From Dermanyssus gallinae (taxonomy: Eukaryota; Arthropoda; Arachnida; Mesostigmata; Dermanyssidae): a stretch of DNA of 64,000 nt. The notes beneath the pieces were generated by a model. It had not been told where the DNA came from, searched no databases, and worked only from the letters and a program-made list of their open reading frames with translations. The stretch covers positions 220,001 to 284,000 of the forward strand of contig QVRM01002061.1 of the NCBI GenBank assembly GCA_003439945.1, in the 5' to 3' direction. Within the stretch, counting starts at the first letter, position 1. The number at the start of each line of letters is the position of its first letter. The position numbers and the translations under genes were made by a program. Shown here piece after piece: positions 35,767 through 47,754 of the stretch.

Positions 35767-37632
35767 ATGACGTCGCCTCGAGGTCCGGCGATCGGTATCG
35801 ATCTGGGCACGACCTATTCGTGCGTCGGCGTGTTTCGTCACGGCAAGGTCGAGATCATCGCCAACGACCAGGGCAATCGGACTACGCCGTCGTACGTCGC
35901 GTTCTCCGAGGCCGAGCGGCTGATCGGCGATGCGGCCAAGAACCAGGCGGCCATGAACCCGACCAACACGGTGTTCGACGTCAAACGCCTGATCGGGCGC
36001 CGCTTCAACGAGCCGGCCGTGCAGAGCGACATGAAGCACTGGTCGTTCGCGGTCGTCGACGACGACGGACGACCCAAGGTGTCGGTCGAGTTTCGGGGCG
36101 AGCGCAAGACGTTCCTGCCCGAGGAGATCTCGTCGATGGTGCTCGGCAAGATGAAGGAGACCGCCGAGGCGTACCTCGGCGAGCCGGTCTCGGACGCCGT
36201 CATCACGGTGCCGGCGTACTTCAACGACGCCCAGCGGCAGGCGACCCGCGACGCCGGCCTCATCGCCGGCCTCAACGTGCTACGGATCATCAACGAGCCG
36301 ACGGCGGCCGCCATCGCGTACGGACTCGACAAGAAGGGCTCGACGGGCAGCAGCCGGGCCGAACACAACGTGCTCATCTTCGATCTGGGCGGCGGCACGT
36401 TCGACGTGTCGATTCTGTCGATCGACAACGGCGTGTTCACGGTCAAGTCGACGGCGGGCGACACGCATCTCGGCGGCGAGGACTTCGACAACTGTCTCGT
36501 CGAGCACTTCGTCAAGGAGTTCCGCCAGAAGCACAAGAAGGACCTGTCGGGCAACAAGCGCGCGCTGCGCCGACTGCGGACGGCGTGCGAACGCGCCAAA
36601 CGCACGCTGTCGTCGTCGACGCACGCGCTCGTCGAGGTCGACTCGCTGTTCGAGAGCATCGACTTTTCGTCGTCGATCACGCGGGCGCGCTTCGAGGAGC
36701 TCTGCTCGGACCTGTTCCGGTCGACGCTCGACCCCGTCGAGAAGGCGCTCCGCGACGCCAAGATGAGCAAGGAGGCCATCCACGACCTCGTGCTGGTCGG
36801 CGGGTCGACGCGCATCCCGCGCATCCAGAAGCTGCTGCAGGAGTTCTTCAACGGCAAGGAGCTCAACAAGTCGATCAATCCGGACGAGGCGGTGGCGTAC
36901 GGAGCGGCCGTTCAGGCGGCCATCCTCATCGGCGACAAGTCGCGAACCGTGCAGGATCTGCTGCTGCTCGACGTCGTCCCGCTGTCGCTCGGCACCGAGG
37001 TGAAGGGCGGCGAGATGTGCACGGTCATCAAGCGGAACAGCACGATACCGACGCGAAAGACGGAGATGTTCACGACGTGCGACAACAACCAGACCGTCGT
37101 GTCGTTCTCGGTGTACGAGGGCGAGCGCACGATGGCCAAGGACAACAACCTGCTGGGCGAATTCGACCTCACCGGCATCCCGCCGGCGCCGCGCGGCGTG
37201 CCCGAACTCGAGGTGACGTTCGACATCGACGCCAACGGCATCCTCAACGTGTCGGCCATGGACAAGTGCAGCGGGAACAAGAACCGAATCACGATCACGA
37301 ACGACCGCACCCGACTGTCGAAGGCCGACATCGAGCGAATGGTCAAAGACGCCGAACGGTACAAAGGCGAGGACGAGAAGCACAAGGCGCGCATCTCGGC
37401 CAAGAACGACCTCGAAAACTACTGCTTCAGCGTCGAGAGTTCGCTGGACGGCGCGGCCGGCGATCGGCTGTCCGAGACGGAACGGAGGCGCGCCATGGAG
37501 AAGGTGGCCGAAGTCATCAGCTGGCTCGACAACAATCCGCTGTCCGATAGGGAGGAACTGGAGAATAAGCGCAAGGAGCTGCAGAAGGTCGTCCTTCCGC
37601 TCATGCTGAAGCTGCACCAGGGCTCTCGATAG
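35767..37632 (+). CDS. Hsp70: Hsp70 with diverged peptide-binding domain, no EEVD (gene 4)
   Basis: Intronless, 621 residues, beginning [18 protein letters not shown]. The ATPase domain is very close to gene 1 and has [22 protein letters not shown] and [16 protein letters not shown]. The peptide-binding domain departs from the paralogues: [18 protein letters not shown] and [20 protein letters not shown] replace the near-invariant LETAGGVMT...[19 protein letters not shown] type of sequence. The protein ends KLHQGSR with TAG at 37630-37632. It lacks the Gly-rich tail and EEVD, so TPR co-chaperone docking should be absent. The frame is intact and third positions are G/C, so it is likely functional. 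The divergence is confined to the substrate side, which suggests altered client binding. Confidence 0.95.
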   Translation: MTSPRGPAIGIDLGTTYSCVGVFRHGKVEIIANDQGNRTTPSYVAFSEAERLIGDAAKNQAAMNPTNTVFDVKRLIGRRFNEPAVQSDMKHWSFAVVDDDGRPKVSVEFRGERKTFLPEEISSMVLGKMKETAEAYLGEPVSDAVITVPAYFNDAQRQATRDAGLIAGLNVLRIINEPTAAAIAYGLDKKGSTGSSRAEHNVLIFDLGGGTFDVSILSIDNGVFTVKSTAGDTHLGGEDFDNCLVEHFVKEFRQKHKKDLSGNKRALRRLRTACERAKRTLSSSTHALVEVDSLFESIDFSSSITRARFEELCSDLFRSTLDPVEKALRDAKMSKEAIHDLVLVGGSTRIPRIQKLLQEFFNGKELNKSINPDEAVAYGAAVQAAILIGDKSRTVQDLLLLDVVPLSLGTEVKGGEMCTVIKRNSTIPTRKTEMFTTCDNNQTVVSFSVYEGERTMAKDNNLLGEFDLTGIPPAPRGVPELEVTFDIDANGILNVSAMDKCSGNKNRITITNDRTRLSKADIERMVKDAERYKGEDEKHKARISAKNDLENYCFSVESSLDGAAGDRLSETERRRAMEKVAEVISWLDNNPLSDREELENKRKELQKVVLPLMLKLHQGSR

Positions 37633-37986
37633 TACTCGATCGGGCGGCACATCATCAAACATGGCCAGTCATTCAATGTGCATACGCTGCACACGCACGC
37701 ATGCATCGTTGCTTGCAAGAGTGAGTCTTGGAAGCTTGGAGCCAGCAAGCGCAGGACACCGTCCGTCTAAGCTTCGTATATTCTGCGTCGCGTATATCGA
37801 GATCGCCTCGAATCACCTAACTGGCGTTGAGTCCAAATTTTTGTTGTCCAATAGCGTGTTTATAGATTTCTAGAAATTTATCCTCCGTCGTTGAGGTTGT
37901 GAATAGGCCACCTAAGGCCGTCTGGACAGGGCCTATTGGCCGTTCGGTGCCTGTCGCTGCGGTGCCTCTCCGCCTAAATTCCAATT

Positions 37987-37992
37987 AATAAA
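37987..37992 (+). terminator. Polyadenylation signal of Hsp70 gene 4
   Basis: AATAAA about 355 bp after the stop codon. Confidence 0.45.
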
Positions 37993-40002
37993 TGCTTCTG
38001 TTATTAGACAACTGGCTCCGAGCTCATCCTTGCGGGAGTTGACGCAGGCTAGGCTTACTAAAATACTTTCCGCTATTGGAATCCTTTAAACTTATAAGGA
38101 ATACGTCGCACTTGCGGAGTTGGTCTCGCGAAGATTTAAGAGAATGTTATAGGATGTTTATTTTTTTTAGAGTCGCTTGTCCGCCACTCACATCGACATT
38201 ATCACAATAATTGTTTTTATCATGTGTAAATGTGTACCCCAGATATATATATATATATATATATGAATCCAGTTCTTAAAAGCTATCTTTGTTTGATAGC
38301 TTGACGTAATGAGGGCGAACCTCCAGGCATTAGTGAACTGTGATGATGAAAATATGAGCTACGTCGAACTTTAATCTCTCATCGGCGTTGCCGTTTAAAA
38401 AACTGCCTGATTGATCACAAGGTGGTTTTGCTGTAAGCCGCGGCCTTATGAAACGGTGCCGTTGCAAGCTAGATAATGTCCGCAGATGTCCTGTCGTCAG
38501 ATGCGATCCGTTTTCGATCGGCAATGCAATCTAGCTTATTGGTTTCGTAGGTGTATCGTAACGACCATTCGGCTCAAACACACGGCTCGCTCAATTCTGA
38601 ACCACGCTCTCTCGTTTGAGATGAGCAGAAAAATATCGCTCATGCGATTGCTCATCGTCTCCTCGACCTCTCCGATATGTTCGTTACATGTTGTCGCAAG
38701 CTCTGCAATTTAAATCGATTCTACAAAGTTCTACAATCCACGTCAATTCAATCCATCTATGTTTATGAGCAGTGGAGCTCAGAGATACAAGTAAACTAAA
38801 ACGAATGTTTACCTGTTGCTACTACAATGACTCGAACGGTGTCGCCTCTTACAAAACACGCAGAGGCATGCAAATGAAATGTGGACAAAATAAATTCGCT
38901 TTCCGATAATACTCATAGATTGTTTATTTAAGCTCAATCGGAATTTAGTATAGACGACCTCGCTTTAGAACGAAGAAAACTATCGTGTAGAAGCATTCAG
39001 CTTTGACCTTGTTTTCATTACGGAAGTCCATATAACGCACAGTGTGTTGAGTCTTAACTGAAAACATTTTTCATTCAGGAGATGGTTGTTTTTAACTCTA
39101 GACCATCCTCCGTCTCCTGCGGGCTTGGGACTCACCCAGAAGCATATTTTCAATGTAGGATGTAGAGCCGGAATTGGGCCTTCGGTGCGACTGTAGGGCG
39201 CGCCCTCTATCGGAAGCGACGACGGAAACCGTTACTCGTATCAATAGATTTCGACATAGCGTAGACCGATCGACGAAGAACGCTTTCGGTGTTTTGCCTA
39301 AATGAGATTAGTAGTGTTTGTGTTGTGCTAATTTGAACCGAATTGGGTCAACTGTGACTCGTCATTAAGCGCAGTAAAGCGCGATTACTGTGTAAGCGGG
39401 TTTTGGCACAAAAGGTGATAGTTTGAGACCACGCGCCTCATTCGCCCGATCTCACCCCTCTCGTTCGATACGAGTACATTTCTCGTCATTCTCAAGCAGG
39501 AAACTTTAAAGGTCGTATTTTTGACTCCGTTCCAAACTGGCGGCAGAGCTTAACGCGCGTGGAAAAGATCATTCCAAGTGGAACCACCAATCCATCAAAA
39601 GGTCCAGATATCGAGGAATTGTGTAAGCCTCAAAAGATTATATGTTAAAAAGTGAACAAAAATCGAATGCATCATTTTTTTCTTATGCATACATGTCACG
39701 TTAAACATCTGTGAGTTGGAACGCTGTCGGAGTGCGAACGGTGGTGTATCGATGAAAAAAAGGTTGGTTTATCTGTGAGGTTAAAGGCCTAATGCATTTT
39801 AACTAAAGAGTTTAACAACTAGTTATCGAAATAAAACATCTTTAGGTTGGCTCGGAGCAAGCTAAAGAGAAAGCACAACAAAAACGGACTCTATAAGGAC
39901 GCCGAATCACCAACCGATGATTGCCTGGCGTGGAGTCGTTACGATTATATATTTTACCGTATAATCTATATCGGGCACACTAATTATGAGAGATTAAGAG
40001 TG

Positions 40003-40063
<61 letters not shown>

Positions 40064-40308
40064 TATATATATAAGACTCGTTGATTTGTGGTCATTAAAC
40101 TCATCCGTTTTATTTCTGAGGTTTATTATACTCTACTCAGTTCAATATATTTATGCAATATCTTTATGTTAGCATAAAGATATTTTTAAATAACTGTTGG
40201 TGAAAGCCGTTTTGTGTGGTCAGGATGAGGCTCAAACGTGTCTCCTCCTGCATGCATGTGTGTATTTATGTATCTATGTAAATTAAGTTCCCCTAAATAA
40301 AAAAAATA

Positions 40309-40339
<31 letters not shown>

Positions 40340-40980
40340 CAACAAGTAAGGATTCTTCGCACATTGCATTTTCTTTTGTAACGTATAGCATAGTAATCTA
40401 TACTAGCCGTAGCTTTGCTTTTGCTTTAAATGGACTAACCAACAACCCACATCGAAGGGAATTGCATTTCTCTATTCTTTAATATATTTTTGTTCGCGGC
40501 GCCACCGTCGCACGGATATGCTGCCTCTCATAGCAGTCCAATTTCATCTGATTTTCGATACTATCTTCCCCCGCCCCGGACAAAAACATATTTATATATA
40601 TATATTATATACCACATATTTTTCTTATGTTGTACACATTATTCGTATGTGTCTGATTTTGTTCAATTTGCTTAGATTGTGTTGATGGATGATCGGCTTT
40701 GCAGCCGCCTAAAGACTTTTCTTGGGCATAATCATTTTACAGTGGCACTGCAATGGGGTGTAATGATAGCATGAAGGTGCGAACCACCGATTAAACGCGA
40801 CGTCTGTATGGACGAAGTTTTGCGGTAGAAACAATTCGTCGTCGCTGCTCTTCAGCGATTCGACAACGGTGCCGTCTTCGGAAACCTTTGCAGCCCATGG
40901 CTTCGTTTTCCCACTGATTCATTTTAGCCGCAAGCGCTGAGCCTTGAGCCGCTCTGGTAAAAGAAGTTAGAGAGCCAGAT
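37993..40980. other. Spacer between Hsp70 genes 4 and 5
   Basis: (TA)n at 38242-38264, 40006-40072 and 40306-40340. No ORF resembles a known family and no transposon was recognised. Confidence 0.45.
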
Positions 40981-40983
40981 TAT

Positions 40984-40998
40984 ATTCCAGAACGTTCA
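40984..40998 (+). promoter_or_regulatory. Heat-shock element upstream of Hsp70 gene 5
   Basis: TTC at 40985-40987, GAA at 40990-40992 and TTC at 40995-40997 form a perfect alternating three-unit element (ATTCCAGAACGTTCA), with a half-matching GA at 41000. It lies about 225 bp upstream of the TATA-like box and 415 bp upstream of the ATG. Confidence 0.65.
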
Positions 40999-41220
40999 CG
41001 ATTTGCCGGGTGGTAAACGATGTACAATAAGCTTTGCATTTATTATTAGGTTTAAACGAACAGCTGCTAACAATCATCAACGATCAGTCTCACTCGGTAG
41101 CAAGGAGTAAGATTGAAGTTAGGTGGAAAATGCTAATCCGAATGGAGGACCGCGGAGGAATTGATCGGGTGGCCGTATCTAGATTTTCGCTGAAGTCGCT
41201 AGATGGCGCTACGAATATAA

Positions 41221-41227
41221 TATAAAT
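41221..41227 (+). promoter_or_regulatory. TATA-like box of Hsp70 gene 5
   Basis: TATAAAT preceded by TAGATGGCGCTAC, which resembles TAGAGGGCGCCAC in front of the TATA box of gene 1. This supports a shared promoter ancestry. A start near 41250 would give a 5' UTR of about 160 nt. Confidence 0.55.
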
Positions 41228-41411
41228 CGAACTGTATCTAATCTAATGGACACACGTTGACTCGTTATTTCGCGTCTGGTCAGCGTCAACATCTCCCCAA
41301 CAGGGAATTGGCAAAAGCGGTGGCAGGCAGACCAACAGGCAGGCAGGCAGCGAGGCGATTTTCTGAGTTTCTTCTAGCGTAGGCGGCAATTAGACAAGAA
41401 GACCGAGAAAA

Positions 41412-43364
41412 ATGCCGGGTCGCGGACCTGCAATCGGGATTGACCTAGGCACGACGTACTCGTGCGTCGGGGTATTTCGGCACGGGAAGGTCGAAATCAT
41501 TGCGAACGACCAGGGTAATCGGACGACGCCTTCATACGTGGCCTTCACCGACACCGAACGGCTGATTGGCAATGCGGCGAAGAACCAGGTGGCGATGAAC
41601 CCGACCAACACGGTGTTCGATGCGAAGCGGCTGATCGGGCGCCGATTTGATGACCAGGCGGTGCAAAGCGATATGCGGCACTGGCCGTTTCGCGTTGTGA
41701 GCGAGGATGGGCGACCGAAAATTCAGGTCGAGTTTAAGGGTGAGAAGAAGATTTTCTCGCCCGAGGAGATCTCGTCGATGGTGCTCGTGAAGATGAAGGA
41801 GACCGCCGAGGCGTATCTCGGCACCAAGGTGACAGACGCTGTAATCACTGTGCCGGCGTACTTCAACGACTCGCAGAGGCAGGCCACAAAAGACTCTGGC
41901 ATGATCGCCGGCCTAAACGTGCTGCGCATCATTAACGAGCCCACGGCCGCGGCTATTGCGTACGGCCTCGATAAGAAAGACTCTAACAGTTTTCGTGGTG
42001 AGCGAAACGTGCTCATTTTCGATCTCGGTGGTGGCACGTTCGACGTGTCGATTCTGTCGATCGACGACGGCGTGTTCGAGGTCAAGTCGACGGCCGGCGA
42101 CACCCATCTCGGCGGCGAAGACTTTGACAACCGGCTGGTGAGCCACTTCACCGACGAGTTCAAGCGAAAGCACAAGAAAGACCTCACGGCGAACAAACGC
42201 GCCTTGCGCCGCCTGCGAACAGCATGCGAGTGTGCCAAGAGAACCCTGTCGTCGTCCACCCAGGCTTCGATCGAGATCGACTCTTTGTTCGAGGGCGTCG
42301 ATTTCTACTCGACGATTACGCGCGCGCGATTCGAGGAGCTCTGCTTGGATCTGTTCCGCTCGACGCTCGAACCCGTCGAGAAGGCGCTACGCGATGCTAA
42401 AATGGACAAGGCGTCGGTGCACGATGTGGTATTGGTTGGCGGCTCGACGCGCATCCCGCGCATCCAGAAGCTCCTCCAGGACTTCTTCAACGGCAAGGAG
42501 CTCAACAAGTCGATCAACCCGGACGAAGCGGTGGCCTATGGCGCCGCTGTGCAGGCGGCGATTCTGACCGGGGACACTTCGCAAGCCGTCCAGGATCTGT
42601 TGCTTCTCGACGTCGCACCACTCTCGCTCGGCATCGAGACGGCCGGCGGCGTAATGACAGCCCTTATCAAGCGTAACACGACCATTCCAACCAGACAGAC
42701 GCAAACGTTCAGTACGTACTCGGACAACCAGCCAGCCGTCACGATTCAGGTGTTCGAGGGCGAACGAGCAATGACGAGAGACAACAACCTGTTGGGCAAG
42801 TTTGATCTGACTGGAATTCCGCCCGCGCCGCGAGGCGTTCCTCAAATCGAAGTGACGTTCGACGTCGACGCCAACGGCATTCTGCACGTGTCGGCCATCG
42901 ACAAATCGACTGGCAAGGAGAACAAGATTACCATCACGAATGACAAGGGCAGACTGTCGAAGGACGACATCGAGCGGATGGTGCAGGACGCCGAAAAGTT
43001 CAAAGACGAGGACGAAAAGCAGAAGGCTCGCATCGCGGCCAAGAATTCGCTCGAGGGCTACTGCTTTAGTGTCAAATCTGCTCTCGAGGGACCGGGCTCG
43101 GACAAGCTGCCGGAAGACGACAAAAAGCATGTACTCGAGAAGGCGACAGAGATGCTGGCATGGCTTGACGCAAATCAGCTGGCGGATACCGAAGAATTCG
43201 AGGACCGCCGCAAAGAGCTGGAGAAGGTCGCTCATTCAATCCTGACGAAAATGCAGACGGGCGCTGGCGCCTCTGCCGCTGGTGCGGGAGTACCCGCTGG
43301 TGCCGGCGCTGGAGGAATTCCAGCACAGGGTGACCGCGGACCCACTATCGAGGAGGTCGACTGA
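41412..43364 (+). CDS. Hsp70: Cytosolic heat shock protein 70, EEVD-type (gene 5)
   Basis: Intronless, 650 residues, beginning [17 protein letters not shown]. All Hsp70 signatures are present (IDLGTTYS at 10-17, [14 protein letters not shown] at about 202-215, [15 protein letters not shown] at about 341-355). The peptide-binding domain and lid are complete. A Gly/Ala-rich tail ends in PTIEEVD, the binding site for TPR co-chaperones in cytosol and nucleus. Amino acids are close to gene 1 throughout, but many silent sites differ, for example in the first 120 bp. It is therefore an older duplicate not recently converted with gene 1. The start ATG at 41412 aligns with the paralogues. Confidence 0.97.
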   Translation: MPGRGPAIGIDLGTTYSCVGVFRHGKVEIIANDQGNRTTPSYVAFTDTERLIGNAAKNQVAMNPTNTVFDAKRLIGRRFDDQAVQSDMRHWPFRVVSEDGRPKIQVEFKGEKKIFSPEEISSMVLVKMKETAEAYLGTKVTDAVITVPAYFNDSQRQATKDSGMIAGLNVLRIINEPTAAAIAYGLDKKDSNSFRGERNVLIFDLGGGTFDVSILSIDDGVFEVKSTAGDTHLGGEDFDNRLVSHFTDEFKRKHKKDLTANKRALRRLRTACECAKRTLSSSTQASIEIDSLFEGVDFYSTITRARFEELCLDLFRSTLEPVEKALRDAKMDKASVHDVVLVGGSTRIPRIQKLLQDFFNGKELNKSINPDEAVAYGAAVQAAILTGDTSQAVQDLLLLDVAPLSLGIETAGGVMTALIKRNTTIPTRQTQTFSTYSDNQPAVTIQVFEGERAMTRDNNLLGKFDLTGIPPAPRGVPQIEVTFDVDANGILHVSAIDKSTGKENKITITNDKGRLSKDDIERMVQDAEKFKDEDEKQKARIAAKNSLEGYCFSVKSALEGPGSDKLPEDDKKHVLEKATEMLAWLDANQLADTEEFEDRRKELEKVAHSILTKMQTGAGASAAGAGVPAGAGAGGIPAQGDRGPTIEEVD

Positions 43365-43547
43365 TCGCAGCAATCTAAGCAGTCTCAGAGAAAGTCTTCT
43401 TCAACCTCAACAGCTGGTCCACCGGAGAGAGTCTCGACATTCGGTGACGAACACGAGATGCCAGTGACAGATACTATTAAGATACTTTAGTTACGGTCGT
43501 TTGAGATTCTCTTCTCATCGGCTTTCCTGCCACTTGGCAGCAACGAA

Positions 43548-43553
43548 AATAAA
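43548..43553 (+). terminator. Polyadenylation signal of Hsp70 gene 5
   Basis: AATAAA 184 bp after the stop codon. Confidence 0.6.
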
Positions 43554-43760
43554 TGCCATTGATCTCTCAAAGCTTTTGGGTAACTTTTGTTAGCTGTAGG
43601 AAATACAAAAAATATTGTGCAACAAACAAGAAAAATATTATGTCTAACCCTACGAAAGTTTGGTTTTATTTCATTTTGAAGTTACAGTGGAATATGAATA
43701 TCTAACTACTCTTGGGCTTGTGAGGGGTGCTACCAATCGAACTTATCCTCGAGGCAGCCC

Positions 43761-43850
43761 CTCATTGTACCCATAATTGCTGCCGCATTGCCGCGCTGAA
43801 CCGCCCTCATTGTACCCATAATTGCTGCCGCATTGCCGCGCTGAACCGCC
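43761..43850. repeat. 45-bp tandem duplication within the LINE relic
   Basis: The segment starting TCATTGTACCCATAATTGCT repeats exactly 45 bp later (43762 and 43807). In the minus-strand frame it duplicates AVQRGNAAAIMGTMR in frame. Confidence 0.9.
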
Positions 43851-43986
43851 AGAGATAGCCGCTGGAGTAGAAAGTCGAAAGCTCTTTTGTCCCCCGTCGT
43901 GAGTTCAATTCGTTTGCCAATCTTCTGTAAAAGTGACCATGCCTCAGGGCCAGGTCCCCCTAGTGTCTCCAATACTAGTGGCACAA

Positions 43987-44048
43987 AAATGAACTCGTCG
44001 GTGAGCTGGGCGTATTTAAATGAACTCGTCGGTGAGCTGGGCGTATTT
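43987..44048. repeat. 31-bp perfect tandem duplication within the LINE relic
   Basis: 43987-44017 and 44018-44048 are identical (AAATGAACTCGTCGG...GGGCGTATTT). As 31 is not a multiple of three, it shifts the frame between KYAQLTDEFI and FVPLVLETLGG. Confidence 0.9.
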
Positions 44049-45340
44049 GTTGGTCTTTAGACGTTCAGCCTTGCGTCCTGCGGAGCCAGCGGCTGATGCG
44101 CTGGCCTCCATGTTCGAGGGGGCGAGCGTGTCGGTGACTGTAGCATCCCAAATAAGCGCCTTTCCCCTTTCAAAAGGGATAAGGGTGAGACCGTCAGGCC
44201 TCTTTCCGTCGCTTCTCAGGAGGCCGGTTGGCTCTCGAATACATGGCAGTAGAGCTGACCTTAAGGCCCGGGCGGTAATCTCGTTAATCTCGCTGTGACG
44301 GCTTTGACGTCCTTCGCTTCTGTTGCAGGATAGCCCGTGGGTTCCCCAAATGTCCACTTGTGCTCCGCACGGACACCGGTGGTCCTCCGTTAGTCTTGTT
44401 CCCAACCTCAAGCCGATGCACAGACGAAAACTTTCGTGATCAAGTAAAGTGCCAAGGTTTGAGGAAGGGATGGCTTGGAGCCATTTGCTAGCCCCTTTTT
44501 GGACAACCGCCTGTAGTCGGGCTTTGTCTGCCGTGGACAGTGCATCGGACAGTAAACGCTGATATTTCTTGAATACTATGAGATCGTCATAGGACCTCTG
44601 CAGGTGTTTGTTTGCCTCTGGGAGTAGGCCTGCTAGGTTCTCGAATCTTGTATCAGCAGCTTTTTTGGCATCCTGGAAAGCCTGCAGGGCTATGGCCGGA
44701 CTGATCTGCTGGACTGTAGCTTCTGAGGCGTATAATGAAGCAACGTGACAGCTGGCTGCCAGATCTGCTGCAGAGCGGATTCCCAAACCTCCGAGTCTAA
44801 GAGGGAAGGGTGGCCTGAGCCCAGTTGTTGTCGGCCAAATTTAGATTGAGGAGGTCGCTAAGGCTGGTCCTAAGGCTATTGTCTAACTCCCTCAGCAGGT
44901 CCTGGTTTGCTCCAACGTCCGTGCTGCGGAGGAAGTGGATAATTCTCGATGAGCCCAACGATGATTTTAATAGGTGATATGCGCTATGGGGATTAAGCAG
45001 GTTTAGCCGGTTTAGGCGAGAGCAAAGACTCTTTATCTTACCTGCGAGTTCTGGGTGAGTGGCGGACGACCCCACAGGGGACCCTAAGAGCGTCATATCT
45101 GCTGCCTCGACTTGTTTGCACCCCGGAAGAAGTGCCTCAAAGGCGGGTATGTTCGGGTGGCCTTTGTAAATAATTTCGCACTTCTGGGGGTTGAGCTCAA
45201 GACCACTCTTCTGACCGAAGTCAAGAACTCTCTTGATATCTGCCTGTACCACAGATGCTTCTCCCCCAATGGTGCCATCGTCTAGGTACCAGAGATTTAA
45301 GGGGGACTGGATAGAATTGACCAGTTCAGACCCTACGAAA

Positions 45341-47718
45341 TATACAAAAAAACCTTCATGTGTGACAATATTTACGGTTTCTAAAAAACGCCAGTAGAAT
45401 TCTCATAAAAATATAAAAACATACGACAATATTTACGATCACTCTTTTCAAAAAAATTATCAGAAATTAATTCTAACCCTACATTCACTCCTTAAGAAAA
45501 AAAAACACTTGGCCAGTAGTCTAGCCCTACGTTCACTCCTTGCGGCAAAACACTGATTCTAGTTAGTGAAGATCGAGAAAAACACTAATTCTAGTTAGCG
45601 AATCGAGAAAGTCCAAGACGAAAAACGTTCTGCATCCTCCGTTCAGAGCTACGACGGAACTTCTGCAGTGATGGTGTTAGCAGGCATTTGAATCGTTCGA
45701 CCAGATCCGCGAATGAACGGCCTAGTTCTAGACAGACAACAAGTTAATCGGTTCTGGGCCGTTCGGGGGCGGCCCAAAACTCCTTAAAGAAACCTTGCCC
45801 TCACAGTATCAAGGATGCTAAGCTGCTGCGCATTAAGATTATCTCATATTACACAGAGCGATGCAACGGAGCCCCACCTTTCAGGTTGGAACGGATAAAA
45901 GCGATCTTGACGAAGAGCTTCTGCGGCGATAGTATTGAAATCATGGCCACTTTGTATATGGACTCGCTGCAAAATATGAGCCGCTTGGAGTCTATCTATA
46001 TATAGTTTGGTGTTCAGACACCTTACGCGGAAAGTTTGCCACCAAGGAAAACATTGCGAAAGCACTTGATGAGGTCCGTTCGGCCGAAGGCTAGTGCCTC
46101 GTGGACGGCGTCTGCGAAGATATCCAGAGCCTGTGTCCTGTTTGCAGTGTTTCAGAGGCGTCGGAAAAGACGACGCTCGACTGCCCGGCTATCGACCGAA
46201 ATCATTTGCAGCTGGACGCAATTCAGTGAGGCGCAACGCTACAGTAGCAGTCCTGAAAATGACGATCTGACTACAGAATTATGCTGCAAACTAAAATAAT
46301 TATATCACATCTGTCTCCACATAATATACATATCATGTTCTACACCGCACATAAATACATGTGTTACACGTAACCACAGATGTCTTGAGCGTTTCGAAGA
46401 ATTTCAGCTACTTTACCTAAATGATATTACAACCTGACTCTCAGCCACTTTAGAACTCAACTAATAAATTCCTGGTCGATAAGACATTGTTCCTGGTCGT
46501 ATAATGGAAAAAATGTATTCGATTGACCAAAGCACTAACGTCAACCAGATAATATGTCCCCTGCTAAGCGTCATTATGATCGCTTGTGAAAACGGTAGGC
46601 TTTTAAGTGCAGTGATGTAGGGTGGGTTAACCTCGATGAGGCCGACGTCAGAATGATACATAGTGTATGACGCGGGAGTACAGCAAGCACACCAATCACT
46701 CGACGCAAGTATCGACTTGTATTTGAACTTCTCAACTTCCGTTTCACCTCTTTGTGCCGATACCCTCAGTGGTGCAAATCTTGGCGGCCGCCTTGAACAG
46801 CAGCAAACATAACTCGAATATGTTATTAATGTTTTGTCATACCGATTCTTGTCAGTATGTGATATGCGTTTGACAACAATGGAGTAGGCGAGGTGAATGA
46901 TGATTTCCTCTTTTGAACTAACGATCTCCGGACGTTCGAGCACATTGTTCGCTTACGACCTGTTCGAGCCAGCCTTACAAGCCGGTTGTATGCGACAACG
47001 TTTAGGCGAGGATCAAGCAGCAATAAGCAATAAACACAGTGAGACAAATTTAAACAGAAATACGTACAAAACTCGACGTAAATAGGCTATTTCGGTTTAG
47101 TTATCTGACCGGCTGCAGGTCGGATAACTCGATTGAGATGTCGGTAATGCCTCTAAAACACAAACGCGACGCTGCTAATGAGACATCAAGTCATGGCAGT
47201 TGGGTTGGCCGGCAACCTCAAATGCATTTTTGCATGTCTATCAAGTTTTGCTCTCAGTTAAGTGCCTTGATGTAGGCATTGCGTGCGGGGAGTATTCCTG
47301 CCCTTACGCTTGAACGATATCGGTTAACGCGTACCCACTGTACGTTTAAACAATGGTTAAACATACTCACGTACAGCTCACGACAGCAAAATACTGTGGA
47401 AAAGAAAGCAATTCGCTTGCTCTTATTTTTAGGTCATTCAAGAAAAATAAAATTAGGAAAACCAGTATATTACCTATCTAAACTGAAGGGGGGGGGGGGT
47501 AGGGGTAAAAACAAAGAAATAAAATAACCCATCACAATCAATATCTATGGTTTCCGCCGCAGTTTGTTCTCTAGACTGAGTTATTATGTATGACTATATT
47601 TATTCGATCGAATTATCGCTTCCTTTGGACGTTTCCACCCACCGTTGCACATTTGTATTTATGGGGGGCCGTCTGTAAAGCAATGCGCGAAACAGTCCCG
47701 TAGACGTAAAATCTTATA

Positions 47719-47754
<36 letters not shown>

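Larger units (their letters stand above)
43728..45340 (-). mobile_element. RPDG-family non-LTR retrotransposon relic
   Basis: Minus-strand frames in order: SPLNLWYLDDGTIGGEAS (near 45300; the YLDD box of a reverse transcriptase), LELNPQKCEI, then LRLGGLGIRSAADLA (near 44790). Next come LGTLLDHESFRLCIGLRLG, CPCGAQVDIWGTHGLSC, RQSRHSEIN, GKRPDGLTLIPFERGKALIW and WDATVTDTLAPS (44016-44786), then VLETLGGPGPEAW and QRLSLAVQRGNAAAIMGT. The Cys/His knuckle followed by RH, RPDG and WDATVTD resembles the layout of restriction-like (PD-(D/E)XK) LINE endonucleases; this is my inference. A frameshift near 44800 and a 31-bp duplication at 43987-44048 break the frame. The part upstream of YLDD is missing. 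Confidence 0.8.
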
